A stretch of 64,000 nucleotides of DNA from Pedobacter cryoconitis. GTDB lineage: Bacteria > Bacteroidota > Bacteroidia > Sphingobacteriales > Sphingobacteriaceae. Position 1 is the stretch's first letter. Every line of letters starts with the position of its first letter. The notes under the pieces were generated by a model that was given only the letters and a program-made list of their open reading frames with translations, did no database searches and was not told the origin of the DNA. The stretch covers positions 1,592,878 to 1,656,877 of the forward strand of contig JAAAFW010000015.1 in the NCBI GenBank assembly GCA_019352875.1. Direction: 5' to 3'. The position numbers were made by a program, and so were the translations under genes. Shown here one piece after another: positions 25,392 through 35,441 of the stretch.

Positions 25392-26378
25392 ATGAGACCA
25401 AATATTAAAAACATAGCAGTACTAACTTCAGGAGGAGATGCTCCTGGAATGAACGCATGCATCCGGGCAGTTGTCCGGACAGGAATATATAATGGCATCA
25501 ATATGTTTGGTGTTCTTCAGGGTTATCAGGGACTTATTAATAATAATATTATCCCTATGGATGCCCGATCTGTCAGTAATATCATTCATCTGGGTGGAAC
25601 AGTTCTTAAAACTGCCCGTTGTCTGGAGTTTAAAACTGATGAAGGAATGGATCAGGCTTATGCCAACATGAAAGCGCATGATATTGATGCGCTGGTTGTA
25701 ATAGGTGGAGATGGTACTTTTACAGGTGCAAGGCGTTTTTCTGAAAGACACCCGGTAAGTGTAATTGGCATCCCAGGTACAATTGACAATGATTTATACG
25801 GTTCAGATTTTACACTGGGCTATGATACTGCTATCAATACGGTTATTGAAGCGATTGATAAGATACGTGATACGGCTGACTCTCATGACCGGCTTTTCTT
25901 TGTCGAAGTGATGGGCCGTGATTCGGGCTGCATCGCCTTACGCAGTGCTATAGCCTGTGGAGCCGAAGCAGTATTACTGCCTGAAAAAGCAACCAGCCTG
26001 GAAGAACTGATCAGAACACTGGAAACAGGTGCTGCAACCAAAAAGTCTTCCAGCATAGTTATTGTATCTGAAGGTCATAAGCAGGGCGGCGCATACGACA
26101 TTGCCAAACATGTGAAGGAACGCTTCAATCATTATGATACTAAGGTAACTATACTCGGCCATTTACAACGCGGAGGCAGCCCAAGCAGCTTCGACCGTAT
26201 TTTAGGCAGCAGACTCGGGTATGCCGCAGTAAATGAGTTGCTAAAAGGCAGTTCACGCCAGATGGTTGGCCTTCGTGGAAACGATATCCAGCTAACCAGT
26301 TTAGATGAGGCATTAACTGCACACAGTTTTAAACTGGAAAGTGATCTGCTGGAAATGACTAAAGTATTATCAATCTGA
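25392..26378 (+). CDS. pfkA: 6-phosphofructokinase (ATP-dependent)
   Basis: The 328-aa enzyme phosphorylates fructose-6-phosphate to fructose-1,6-bisphosphate, the committed step of glycolysis. All motifs are present: GGDAPGMNA (14-22), GGDGTFTGA for ATP/Mg, GIPGTIDND with the catalytic base Asp132, MGRDSGCIAL and LGHLQRGGSPSSFDR. The length and G-G-D-G-T pattern fit the ATP-dependent bacterial PfkA group. The next gene starts 1 base after its stop, so it heads a pfkA-kinase-gapA operon. Confidence 0.97.
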   Translation: MRPNIKNIAVLTSGGDAPGMNACIRAVVRTGIYNGINMFGVLQGYQGLINNNIIPMDARSVSNIIHLGGTVLKTARCLEFKTDEGMDQAYANMKAHDIDALVVIGGDGTFTGARRFSERHPVSVIGIPGTIDNDLYGSDFTLGYDTAINTVIEAIDKIRDTADSHDRLFFVEVMGRDSGCIALRSAIACGAEAVLLPEKATSLEELIRTLETGAATKKSSSIVIVSEGHKQGGAYDIAKHVKERFNHYDTKVTILGHLQRGGSPSSFDRILGSRLGYAAVNELLKGSSRQMVGLRGNDIQLTSLDEALTAHSFKLESDLLEMTKVLSI

Positions 26379-26379
26379 T

Positions 26380-27222
26380 ATGATAGCTGTGGTCTATAGT
26401 GGTTCTAAAACAGCGGCATGGAAAATAGCCAATGAAGGTAAGCTTATTGCAGAATGTAGCATGCCTGGGCTTAATCCTTGTTTTGTTGAAGCCAAAACGG
26501 TTCTTCAACAGCTGAATAAAAAAATCACCCTGATCAATTATGCAGAGCGGATCAAAAAGATCTATGTATTTTCTGCCGGTGCTAACTCTCCTGCAAGACG
26601 TAAGGAACTAACGGAAACGCTGGCCTCCTTTTTTAAGTTTAGCAAAATCACTGTACAGGATGATATCTATGGCGCAGCAATTGCGGCATGTTACCATCAG
26701 ACTGGTGTCGTTGGCATTCTGGGAAGTGGTTCTAACTGTGCTTACTTTAACGGTCAGGCACCAGAGGAGAACAATTTCGGACTGGGATACGTTCTGGGAG
26801 ACGAAGGTTCTTCAAACTATCTGGGTAAAATAATACTGAAGCATTATCTTCAGGAAAAACTTCCCCCGGAACTATTGAAGAAGTTTCGAAAAAGATACGA
26901 TCTGAACCGCTCGCAGATTTTAGAAAGAGTTTACCAGAAATCTATGGCTCAGCATTTTTTGAGTAGTTTTCTGGACTTTTACATAGAAAACCGGGAACAC
27001 GCCTATATACAGCGTATAATTGACGAGGCTTTTCAGCGGTATATGGATACCTACCTGTTGCCTATGGTTAAACAATACCCTGGACAGGATGTTCATTTTG
27101 TCGGCATAGTAGCCGGTAATTTTCCGGACCGGCTTAAACTCGTTGCCGAAAAAAACGGGATAACAATTAATTCAATTACCAAAGAACCAATATATAATTT
27201 ACTTAATTACTATTCAAATTAA
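26380..27222 (+). CDS. BadF/BadG-type ATPase, N-acetylglucosamine kinase-like (second copy)
   Basis: A 280-aa paralogue of the kinase at 23299. It keeps GVVGILGSGSNCAYFNG and LGYVLGDEGSSNYLGKIIL, but its N-terminal phosphate loop is altered: VVYSGSKTAAWKI replaces DGGSTKTNW, so the usual phosphate-1 Asp is replaced (Tyr-Ser). Since that Asp normally coordinates Mg, activity may be reduced or changed. It is packed between pfkA (1-base gap) and gapA (5-base gap), so it is expressed with central glycolysis. Whether it is an enzyme or a sensor is open. Confidence 0.78.
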   Translation: MIAVVYSGSKTAAWKIANEGKLIAECSMPGLNPCFVEAKTVLQQLNKKITLINYAERIKKIYVFSAGANSPARRKELTETLASFFKFSKITVQDDIYGAAIAACYHQTGVVGILGSGSNCAYFNGQAPEENNFGLGYVLGDEGSSNYLGKIILKHYLQEKLPPELLKKFRKRYDLNRSQILERVYQKSMAQHFLSSFLDFYIENREHAYIQRIIDEAFQRYMDTYLLPMVKQYPGQDVHFVGIVAGNFPDRLKLVAEKNGITINSITKEPIYNLLNYYSN

Positions 27223-27227
27223 TAATA

Positions 27228-28229
27228 ATGACAAAGATTGGAATTAACGGCTTTGGCCGTATCGGCAGATTAGTATTCAGAGCTGCTTTAAAGAGAGGTT
27301 TAGATATCGTTGCAATCAATGACCTTGTTGAGCCGGATTACATGGCTTATATGTTAAAATATGATTCTACACATGGCCGTTTTGACGGTACTATTGAAGT
27401 AGTTAACGGTCATTTAGTAGTTAACGGAAAAACTATCCGTATTACTGCTGAGAGAGATCCGGCTAACTTAAAATGGAATGAAGTTGGTGTTGAAACTGTT
27501 ATCGAGTCTACAGGTTTATTCCTGACTCAGGCTGATGCAGAGAAACACATTACTGCAGGTGCAAAAAGAGTTGTTCTTTCTGCTCCGGCTAAAGATGACA
27601 GCATCCCTACTTACGTAATGGGTGTTAACCACGATCAGTTAACTGCTGACCAGACTGTAGTTTCTAACGCATCTTGTACGACTAACTGTCTTGCTCCGAT
27701 TGCTAAAGTATTACATGATAACTGGGGTATTGCTGAAGGTCTGATGAGTACTGTTCATGCGGTTACTGCAACTCAGAAAACTGTTGATGGTCCTTCTGCG
27801 AAAGACTGGAGAGGCGGACGTGGTGGATTCTCTAATATTATCCCTTCTGCTACTGGTGCAGCTAAAGCTGTAACTAAAGTTATCCCTGCTTTAAAAGGTA
27901 AATTAACAGGTATGGCTTTCCGTGTACCGGTTGCTGATGTTTCTGTTGTTGATTTAACTGTACGTCTGGAAAAACCAGCTACTTACCAGGAAATTAAAGA
28001 TGCAATGAAAGCTGCTTCTGAAGGTGCTTTAAAAGGTGTTCTTGGTTATACTGAAGATGAAGTTGTTTCTTCTGATTTTATCGGTGATGACCACGCGTCT
28101 ATTTTTGATGCAAATGCTGGTATCGCATTGAATGATAACTTTGTTAAAGTTGTTTCATGGTATGACAACGAGTGGGGATATTCTTCTGCATTAGCTAAAT
28201 TCGTAGAATACTACGGTAACCTGAAATAA
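27228..28229 (+). CDS. gapA: Glyceraldehyde-3-phosphate dehydrogenase, type I
   Basis: The 333-aa enzyme oxidises and phosphorylates glyceraldehyde-3-phosphate to 1,3-bisphosphoglycerate. KIGINGFGRIGR is the NAD-binding loop, Asp32 after AIN suggests NAD preference, and the catalytic pair is Cys150 (SNASCTTNC) and His177 (TVHAVT). Codon use is strongly biased (GGT, GCT, TCT, GTT, AAC), as in highly expressed genes, and unlike the second GAPDH at 61485. It is the last gene of the pfkA operon; a terminator follows. Confidence 0.97.
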   Translation: MTKIGINGFGRIGRLVFRAALKRGLDIVAINDLVEPDYMAYMLKYDSTHGRFDGTIEVVNGHLVVNGKTIRITAERDPANLKWNEVGVETVIESTGLFLTQADAEKHITAGAKRVVLSAPAKDDSIPTYVMGVNHDQLTADQTVVSNASCTTNCLAPIAKVLHDNWGIAEGLMSTVHAVTATQKTVDGPSAKDWRGGRGGFSNIIPSATGAAKAVTKVIPALKGKLTGMAFRVPVADVSVVDLTVRLEKPATYQEIKDAMKAASEGALKGVLGYTEDEVVSSDFIGDDHASIFDANAGIALNDNFVKVVSWYDNEWGYSSALAKFVEYYGNLK

Positions 28230-28249
28230 GATTATTTTTTCAGTTATAT

Positions 28250-28284
28250 AAAAAAAGGATGGCTTATTTAGCCATCCTTTTTTT
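28250..28284. terminator. Bidirectional terminator between gapA and glgB
   Basis: GGATGGCT pairs with AGCCATCC around TATTT, flanked by A7 and T7 runs; the genes on both sides converge on it. Confidence 0.9.
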
Positions 28285-30255
28285 ATGCTGTTTAGTGGTC
28301 TGTTTAAGAACCATCGCCGCCAGTGGTGCGATATTCAGCTGAATCGAAAACTCGCGCTCTCCGTACCGGACAGGCTCCGGTTTAAATGTTTGTTTATTCA
28401 GCTTTCCACTTCCGAAGTAGATCTCCTCATCGCTGTTAAAGATCTCTTCCCATTCTGCCTCAAAAGGAAGACCTATACGATAGTTTTCCCTGTAAACCGG
28501 GGTCATATTTAATATAATAATCAAAGTATCTTCAGCGGCCGCTCCTTTACGTGTATAAACATAAACAGAATGATCTGCGTCGTCTGCACTCAACCATTCG
28601 AACCCTTCATGCGAAAATCCAAAGTGATATAGGGCAGGTTCTGCCCGGTATAAATGATTTAATGCTTTGACATACCTTTGCATCCCTTTATGAGGGGCAA
28701 ACTGCAATAGGTCCCATTCCAGGCTCCTGGTAAAATTCCACTCGCCATTCTGCGCAAACTCATTCCCCATGAATAACAATTTGGTGCCCGGCTGTGTAAA
28801 CATATAGGCATAGAGCAGTCTTAAATTAGCGTGTTTACGCCATTCATCTCCTGGCATTTTATAAATCATGGATGACTTACCATGTACAACTTCATCATGG
28901 GAAAAAGGAAGCATGAACCGCTCTGTAAAAGCATAAGTTGTACTAAAAGTCAGCTGATGATGTTTGAATTTCCGGTCAATCGGGTCGGTCTTGAAATATT
29001 GCAATGTATCGTTCATCCAACCCATCATCCACTTCATTCCAAATCCTAATCCTCCGTCTTCTACAGCTCTGGTGACCCCGGGATAGGTGCTGCTCTCTTC
29101 TGCTATCGTATGTACGCCCTGATAATTACTGTAGACAAACTCATTTAAATCCTGCAAAAACTGAATAGCGCCGAGATTTTCCCGTCCTCCATAAATATTG
29201 GTTCCTGCCTCGCCTTCTTTTCTGGAGAAATCGTAATAAAGCATAGAAGCAACTGCATCTACCCTAAGTCCATCTGCATGGAACTGATCAATCCAGTAGA
29301 CCGCATTACTGATCAGAAAAGACCTCACTTCGTTACGGTCATAATTGAAAATATAAGATTTCCAGTCCGGATGAAAGCCTTTTCGCATGTCTGCATGTTC
29401 GTAAAGATGCGTACCGTCAAACTTAAATAATCCGTGTGCATCTCCGGGAAAATGTGAGGGTACCCAGTCTAGTATTACGGCAATATCATTTGCATGGAGC
29501 TCCTCGATGAGCTCCATCAGCTCCTGTGGTGTGCCATGTCTGGATGAAGCCGCAAAATACCCTGTTATCTGATAACCCCAGGATGGATAATAAGGGTACT
29601 CCATCACAGGCATCAACTCTACATGCGTGAATTCCATTTCTTTCAAATACGGAACCAGAGACCTGGCAACTTCTTTATAAGTAAGAATCCTGGTATGGTC
29701 GGCAGGATCGCGCTGCCAGGAGCCTAAATGCACTTCATAAACTGACATCGGCTGATCCAGCGCATTCAGCTTCTCTCTGACTTTCATCCAGCGCTGATCT
29801 TTCCATTTATGTGCTGTGTCCCAGACTACCGAAGCAGTCTGCGGAGGATGCTCCCAACGGGTTGCGAAAGGATCACCTTTCTCGTAATTATGACCGTCAT
29901 ACCCATGGATAAAATATTTATAGATAGTTCCTTTCTCTACAGCGGGTATAAACCCTTCCCAGATACCGGAGGAATCCAGTCTCCGGTACAATCTGTGACT
30001 GGTTTTATGCCAGTCATTAAAATTTCCGGTTACATAAACGTCATGCGCATTTGGCGCCCAAACGGCAAAGTATGTTCCTTTATCGCCACCGACCTCCAGG
30101 GGATGAGCCCCCATCTTTTCATAAAGCCGGAAGTGCTTCCCCGAAATAAAAAGCGAAATATCAAAATCTGTCAGCAAACTATAAATCCAGACGGGTGCCT
30201 GGCGATCTGCAACTGGTGTAGTATTTACTGGTTTGCCCTGAGTCTTCTTTGCCAT
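28264..30255 (-). CDS. glgB: 1,4-alpha-glucan (glycogen) branching enzyme
   Basis: The 663-aa GH13 enzyme makes alpha-1,6 branches in glycogen. An N-terminal CBM48 domain (about 40-150, GTYFAVWAPNAHDVYVTGNFNDW) precedes the catalytic barrel. GH13 conserved sites are the nucleophile Asp in DGLRVDAVASML, the acid Glu in TIAEESSTYPGV and the FSHDEVVHGK block with the transition-state Asp. The C-terminal beta domain ends in a basic KQHKKRMAK tail. It lies 37 bases after the GH31 gene and probably shares its transcript. Its 3' end overlaps the shared terminator. Confidence 0.95.
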   Translation of the reverse strand: MAKKTQGKPVNTTPVADRQAPVWIYSLLTDFDISLFISGKHFRLYEKMGAHPLEVGGDKGTYFAVWAPNAHDVYVTGNFNDWHKTSHRLYRRLDSSGIWEGFIPAVEKGTIYKYFIHGYDGHNYEKGDPFATRWEHPPQTASVVWDTAHKWKDQRWMKVREKLNALDQPMSVYEVHLGSWQRDPADHTRILTYKEVARSLVPYLKEMEFTHVELMPVMEYPYYPSWGYQITGYFAASSRHGTPQELMELIEELHANDIAVILDWVPSHFPGDAHGLFKFDGTHLYEHADMRKGFHPDWKSYIFNYDRNEVRSFLISNAVYWIDQFHADGLRVDAVASMLYYDFSRKEGEAGTNIYGGRENLGAIQFLQDLNEFVYSNYQGVHTIAEESSTYPGVTRAVEDGGLGFGMKWMMGWMNDTLQYFKTDPIDRKFKHHQLTFSTTYAFTERFMLPFSHDEVVHGKSSMIYKMPGDEWRKHANLRLLYAYMFTQPGTKLLFMGNEFAQNGEWNFTRSLEWDLLQFAPHKGMQRYVKALNHLYRAEPALYHFGFSHEGFEWLSADDADHSVYVYTRKGAAAEDTLIIILNMTPVYRENYRIGLPFEAEWEEIFNSDEEIYFGSGKLNKQTFKPEPVRYGEREFSIQLNIAPLAAMVLKQTTKQHKKRMAK

Positions 30256-30292
30256 ATTTATTTTCTTGTTATTCAGCGGGCTGATTGATTAT

Positions 30293-32761
30293 CTAATTAG
30301 CCTTTCCCTGCAGTTGTATCTCACTAAAGTTCTTATTGGTCTTAAATCTGAAGCAATTCTGGTCATCGACTTGAAAGTCTTTGATCTCCGCACCATCTAT
30401 GTACACTTTGTTAACTTCAAACGGAATACCGATAAAGTTGAAATTATACCACTCATAATTCGGCGTATATAAGCCTTCCAGTTGCTGATGAATGTCAAGA
30501 CGGCTGGCAGAACCTTTCACAGTAAATTTCTTTTCGGAATAGATATCTTGTTCATAGGCAAATGTATCGCCATGATCTTCGAAGAAAAAGGAATTCACTT
30601 CATGATTCGCATAATATACATTCAGCATAACTTCTTCTATATGTTTTTCACCTACATACTGCATAACCGGATATTCTGGTATCACTGCTCCGGCTTTAAC
30701 AAAAATCGGCATTGTTTCCAGTGGTGCTTCAATATGATGCTCCGCATCTCCATACAACAGATCATGCGACCAAAAGTTATACCACTCACCTTTCGGCAAA
30801 TAAACTGTTCTGGAAACTGCTCCCTGCTCCAAAATAGGACAAACCAGAATCTTATCTCCATAGGCAAATTCATCCTGACGGAAGTGATTACTAATATTTT
30901 CCTGCTCCAGCATTACCAACGGACGTAAAATCGGGAATCCATATCTGTGATGCTCCCAGAACACCGAATACAGGTAAGGCAATAATCGGTAGCGTAGTTC
31001 TATAAACTTCTTATTAATGCTGGTAAAAGGCTCTCCAAAGCTCCATGGTTCTCTTTCTGAAGTGTCGCCGGCCGAATGGGCACGCATAAACGGAGAGAAT
31101 GTGCCGAGCTGAATCCACCTGGTAAACAGTTCGCCATCCGGCTCCTCACTGAAACCGCCAATATCGGTACCGCAAAACGGCACTCCCGATACAGACATAC
31201 GCTGACATTGGATATTACCCATTTTCAGGTGCTCCCAGCTGGCGACGTTGTCCCCCGTCCAGACACAGCCGTAACGCTGCATACCAGAATAGCCCGCCCT
31301 CGTAATGGTAAATGGTCTTTTATTCCGCATGAGTTTTTTTAACCCATCGTAAGTAGACCTTACCATCTGCATCCCATAAATATTATGTGCTTTACGGTGT
31401 GATCCTCTGAATCCATCGTAATTATGTCTTACATCGTTTGGAAAAGTTCCTGCTCCAAATACTGCCGGTTCATTCATATCATTCCACACGCCTGCTACTC
31501 CCATGTCTACGAGTTCTTTATACAAACCGCCCCACCATTCCCGGACAACAGGATTGGTAAAATCAGGGAACTGACACCTGCCGGGCCATACATGGCCTTC
31601 CATAAAGTAATCATCACTTCTGCGGCAGAAATAATTATTGGCTTTACCTTCTTTAAAAACCCAGTAATTATCGTCTACTTTAATTCCGGGATCTATCATC
31701 ACAACAGTTTTAAATCCATCGTCTGCCAGTTCCTTAATCATTTTACGGGGATCGGGAAAGTGCTTTTTATTCCAGGTAAAACAACGGTATCCATCCATAT
31801 AGTCGATATCGAAATATATAGCGTCACATGGAATTGATCTTGACCGGAAACCTTCTGCAATGGCTTTAACTTTACTCTCCGGATAATAACTCCAGCGGCA
31901 CTGATGGTAACCTAGAGCCCATTTTGGTGGCATTGGATGTGTTCCGGTTAAAGATTGATAACGTTTGATCACGTCCATCATGTGCGGGCCGTGAATATAA
32001 TAATACTGCAGTTCCCCGCCATCGGCCCAGAAGCTTGTCTTATCATTATCTTCCCGTCCGAAATCGAAATAGGAACGGAATGTATTGTCGAAAAATATTC
32101 CGTAAGCTGCAGATTGATGCACTCCGGTATAAAATGGAATTGTCCGGTACAAAGGATCCTGGTCCCAGCCAAAAGAATAAGCATCTGTATTCCAGTTCTG
32201 GAAATGTCTGCCTCTGAGGTTCATATTGCCTGACTTATCTCCCAATCCAAAAAAGTTTTCTTCCGGATTACACTTCTTGGTCGCAAATACATAATATCCG
32301 CCAAAGTCTGCGTTCTCTTCCCAGTGCATCGGCGAGGCATCTTCACTCATAACCATCTGCGTCTGGTTATCTACAAAGGAGATATGAAAGTCTGACTTCC
32401 GCACATGGCAACTTACTGTATTGGTAGAAATTACATAGCTTTCTTCCAGCTCTTCCAAATTGAACGTACTTACTTTCTGGTCTACCACAGGGACGGCGTA
32501 AGAAAATTCTTCCAGAAAAACACCATGTGGTGCCAGTCTAACCCGTATAATTTCATTACTGACTACCCTGATTTCTACTTTAGCTTCACCGTCCGAAAAA
32601 TAAAACCGGTTACCTTCCTGCTCTACTTTCTGTACCGGTGTCAGATATTTCTTTACAATTGGTTTGAGTGCAAGCACAGGATTATTGAGATGCTGTACAG
32701 TCTCTTCCACTACCTCATTAATATTTTCTTTGTTCTCGATTTCTTTTCCTGGTTCTTCCAT
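30293..32761 (-). CDS. Glycoside hydrolase family 31 alpha-glucosidase
   Basis: The 822-aa protein has the GH31 layout: N-terminal beta-sandwich (about 60-260), (beta/alpha)8 barrel and C-terminal beta domains. The nucleophile Asp lies in GVWNDMNEPAVF, the family signature WxDMNE; the RAHSAGDTSEREPW block and WTGDN carry the acid/base region. No signal peptide is seen, so it probably acts in the cytoplasm on maltose-type or glycogen-derived oligosaccharides, together with glgB downstream. A 7-bp perfect inverted repeat lies just before its start. Confidence 0.93.
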   Translation of the reverse strand: MEEPGKEIENKENINEVVEETVQHLNNPVLALKPIVKKYLTPVQKVEQEGNRFYFSDGEAKVEIRVVSNEIIRVRLAPHGVFLEEFSYAVPVVDQKVSTFNLEELEESYVISTNTVSCHVRKSDFHISFVDNQTQMVMSEDASPMHWEENADFGGYYVFATKKCNPEENFFGLGDKSGNMNLRGRHFQNWNTDAYSFGWDQDPLYRTIPFYTGVHQSAAYGIFFDNTFRSYFDFGREDNDKTSFWADGGELQYYYIHGPHMMDVIKRYQSLTGTHPMPPKWALGYHQCRWSYYPESKVKAIAEGFRSRSIPCDAIYFDIDYMDGYRCFTWNKKHFPDPRKMIKELADDGFKTVVMIDPGIKVDDNYWVFKEGKANNYFCRRSDDYFMEGHVWPGRCQFPDFTNPVVREWWGGLYKELVDMGVAGVWNDMNEPAVFGAGTFPNDVRHNYDGFRGSHRKAHNIYGMQMVRSTYDGLKKLMRNKRPFTITRAGYSGMQRYGCVWTGDNVASWEHLKMGNIQCQRMSVSGVPFCGTDIGGFSEEPDGELFTRWIQLGTFSPFMRAHSAGDTSEREPWSFGEPFTSINKKFIELRYRLLPYLYSVFWEHHRYGFPILRPLVMLEQENISNHFRQDEFAYGDKILVCPILEQGAVSRTVYLPKGEWYNFWSHDLLYGDAEHHIEAPLETMPIFVKAGAVIPEYPVMQYVGEKHIEEVMLNVYYANHEVNSFFFEDHGDTFAYEQDIYSEKKFTVKGSASRLDIHQQLEGLYTPNYEWYNFNFIGIPFEVNKVYIDGAEIKDFQVDDQNCFRFKTNKNFSEIQLQGKAN

Positions 32762-32775
32762 AAAACATTTTCTGT

Positions 32776-32793
32776 ATCAACATTCCTGTTGAT
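32776..32793. repeat. Perfect inverted repeat upstream of the GH31 gene
   Basis: ATCAACA-TTCC-TGTTGAT lies 15-32 bases before the GH31 start codon. It could be an operator or a leader hairpin; the sequence alone does not decide. Confidence 0.5.
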
Positions 32794-32998
32794 TGGTATT
32801 GATATACTAGCTAAAGTGTTAATTATTATATCAAAACCCAAGATTTTTTATATTTAATTCTGTTGTATTTATGCCTTTATTCTTGATTCCGGATCAGCTG
32901 TATGTTGTTTTACAAAATAGATTAGCAAGGATGTTACAATTGTATTAAATTGCAGCAAACCGGCTTTCCGGAAAAATCAACAAAGCGAATCTAATTCT

Positions 32999-35440
32999 AT
33001 GAGGAACAAATTTAAGGCTGCCATATACCTCGTTATACCTATAATGCTCGCTTACTTACTGAACACTAAGTTTGGTAGTGTCCCTCCAATATTAAAGTTC
33101 TTAAACCCTTTTACGGGCTTCTGGAAAAATTCGGTTGCAATTAAACAACCTAAAAAAAGCAAATTGGTTCTCCGAAATACAAAGGAAACTGTAGAAATTG
33201 CTTTTGATGACAGGATGATCCCTCATATTTTCGCTCAAAATGACCATGATGCCTATTATGCCCAAGGATATGTCACTGCGCGTGACCGCCTCTGGCAGAT
33301 GGATTTTCAAACACGTTATGCAGCCGGTCGTTTATCGGAAGTTGTCGGTGTTAAAGCACTGGAACTGGATCGTTATCAAAGAAGAATGGGTATGGTCTAT
33401 GGTGCCGAGAATTCGCTGAAGGGTATGATGGAAAATCCCAAATCCAGAGAAATGATCATGGCCTACACAGCGGGTATTAACGATTATATTCATTCTCTGA
33501 ATGCCGGTACATTACCGGTAGAATACAAGATCCTGGATTTTAAGCCAGAGGACTGGACGCCATTAAAATGCGCCCTTTTACTAAAACAGATGTCTGCAGT
33601 GCTGGCAATGGGCTCAGACGAATTTTACATGACTAACATCCTGCAGAAATTCGGTTCTGCAGTTACCGCCGATCTTTTCCCGGATTATCCTTTTCGTGAA
33701 GACCCTATTATTCCAGTGGGTACGAAATGGGATTTTAAACCCCTGCAGGTTCCTTCGGCTCCGGAAGCTAATGCTGTGATTCAGACCAGCCAGATAAAAA
33801 CCAAACAACTGGAAGAGGGAATTGGCAGTAATAACTGGGCAGTATCAGGAGCCAAAACAGCCTCTGGAAACCCCATACTGGCAAATGACCCCCACCTTAA
33901 TCTAACCTTGCCGTCTATCTGGTACCAGATTCAGCTGCATGCACCCGGAATGAACAGCTATGGTGTTTCTCTACCCGGAGCTCCGGGAATTATCATTGGT
34001 TTTAATGAGCACATCGCCTGGGGGGTGACCAATGTGGCGGCTGATGTCCTGGACTTCTACCAGGTTAAATTTAAAGATGACACGCATAGTCAGTATCAAT
34101 ATAACAATGGCTGGAAGAACACAACCAGCCGGTTGGAAAAGATAAAAATAAGGGGCGAAAGGACAGAAACGGACACGGTAATTTATACGCACCACGGTCC
34201 TGTTGTTTATTTCAAAAAACCTGAGAATCTTAAAATGGCTAATAATGTCCCTATGGGGAGTGCCTTACGCTGGATTGCGCATGACCGTTCCAACGAACTC
34301 ATGACGTTTTATTATTTGAACCGTGGCAAAAACTATCAGGACTACAGAAAAGCACTAACGTTCTATACTGCCCCTGCCCAAAATTTCGTATTTGCCTCCG
34401 CAACTGATGATATTGCGATTACTGCAAATGGCAAGTTCCCTTTAAAATGGAAAAATCAGGGGAAATTTATATTGGATGGTTCGAATCCTGCAGACGACTG
34501 GAAGGGCTGGATACCCGCAGCACAAAACCCTACAGTAAAAAATCCGGGAAGGAACTTCGTCAGTTCTGCAAATCAAAGTTCAACTGCTCCTGATTATCCC
34601 TATTACATCAACTGGGAGTTTGCCCCTTACGAAAGAGGCAAAAGAATAAACGACAGGCTAACTAGCATGCAAAATATCACGGTGGACAGTATGCGGATTA
34701 TGCAATCTGACAGCTATAGTATCTTTGCAGAAAATATACTTCCGGCACTGATAAAAGCCGTAGATCCAGCAAAATTGAATGCGACACAAAAAGAAGCATT
34801 ACAAGTGATGAACAGATGGAACAAGTCTTATGAAGCCGATGCAATTGCTCCTTCGATATTCGAACTATGGACCAAAAGGCTTTTCTTTAATATCTGGGAT
34901 GATGATTTCACCATTGAAAATATCCCGATGCGCTACCCATCCCGGGACAGAACAGTGGAACTTATTCTGAAAGATCCAGGATCAAAATGGTTCGATAACG
35001 TCCGCACACCAGAAAAGGAAACTTTACCAGACCTCGTTTTTGAGGCATTAACCTATACTTGTGACAGTCTGGAGCGTAAATACGGGCCAATCGGGAAAGG
35101 TTGGAAGTGGGCAAATGTGAAGGGTACTCATGTACCTCATCTGGCCAACATTCCAGGATTCGGGTCTGAAACTTTATGGAACGGCGGTGGTAAGAGCACG
35201 ATCAATGCATTGAGTGAAAGTAACGGACCATCCTGGAGGATGGTTGTGGAGCTGGGTAAAAAAGCTCCGGTGGCAAAAGGTGTTTATCCTGGCGGGCAGT
35301 CCGGTAATCCAGGCAGTCCCTTTTACAGAGATATGATAGGTACATGGACCAAAGGTGAACTGTATGATCTTTATCTGATGAATTCCCCTCAGGACGAGCG
35401 TGCAAAAGTTTTAAATCATTTGACAATCAAAAAAAAATAA
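32999..35440 (+). CDS. Penicillin acylase family (Ntn hydrolase) protein
   Basis: The 813-aa precursor has an N-terminal hydrophobic export signal (about residues 5-22). The Ntn nucleophile is Ser277 in the EGIGSNNWAVSG motif, where the chain is cut to make alpha and beta subunits. Upstream is the HIFAQNDHDAYYAQGYVTARDRLWQMD block; downstream GAPGIIIGFNEHIAWGVTN and NFVSSANQSS. Members hydrolyse penicillins, aliphatic amides or acyl-homoserine lactones; which amide is cut here cannot be read from sequence. A small membrane protein gene begins 1 base after the stop. Confidence 0.94.
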   Translation: MRNKFKAAIYLVIPIMLAYLLNTKFGSVPPILKFLNPFTGFWKNSVAIKQPKKSKLVLRNTKETVEIAFDDRMIPHIFAQNDHDAYYAQGYVTARDRLWQMDFQTRYAAGRLSEVVGVKALELDRYQRRMGMVYGAENSLKGMMENPKSREMIMAYTAGINDYIHSLNAGTLPVEYKILDFKPEDWTPLKCALLLKQMSAVLAMGSDEFYMTNILQKFGSAVTADLFPDYPFREDPIIPVGTKWDFKPLQVPSAPEANAVIQTSQIKTKQLEEGIGSNNWAVSGAKTASGNPILANDPHLNLTLPSIWYQIQLHAPGMNSYGVSLPGAPGIIIGFNEHIAWGVTNVAADVLDFYQVKFKDDTHSQYQYNNGWKNTTSRLEKIKIRGERTETDTVIYTHHGPVVYFKKPENLKMANNVPMGSALRWIAHDRSNELMTFYYLNRGKNYQDYRKALTFYTAPAQNFVFASATDDIAITANGKFPLKWKNQGKFILDGSNPADDWKGWIPAAQNPTVKNPGRNFVSSANQSSTAPDYPYYINWEFAPYERGKRINDRLTSMQNITVDSMRIMQSDSYSIFAENILPALIKAVDPAKLNATQKEALQVMNRWNKSYEADAIAPSIFELWTKRLFFNIWDDDFTIENIPMRYPSRDRTVELILKDPGSKWFDNVRTPEKETLPDLVFEALTYTCDSLERKYGPIGKGWKWANVKGTHVPHLANIPGFGSETLWNGGGKSTINALSESNGPSWRMVVELGKKAPVAKGVYPGGQSGNPGSPFYRDMIGTWTKGELYDLYLMNSPQDERAKVLNHLTIKKK

Positions 35441-35441
35441 T

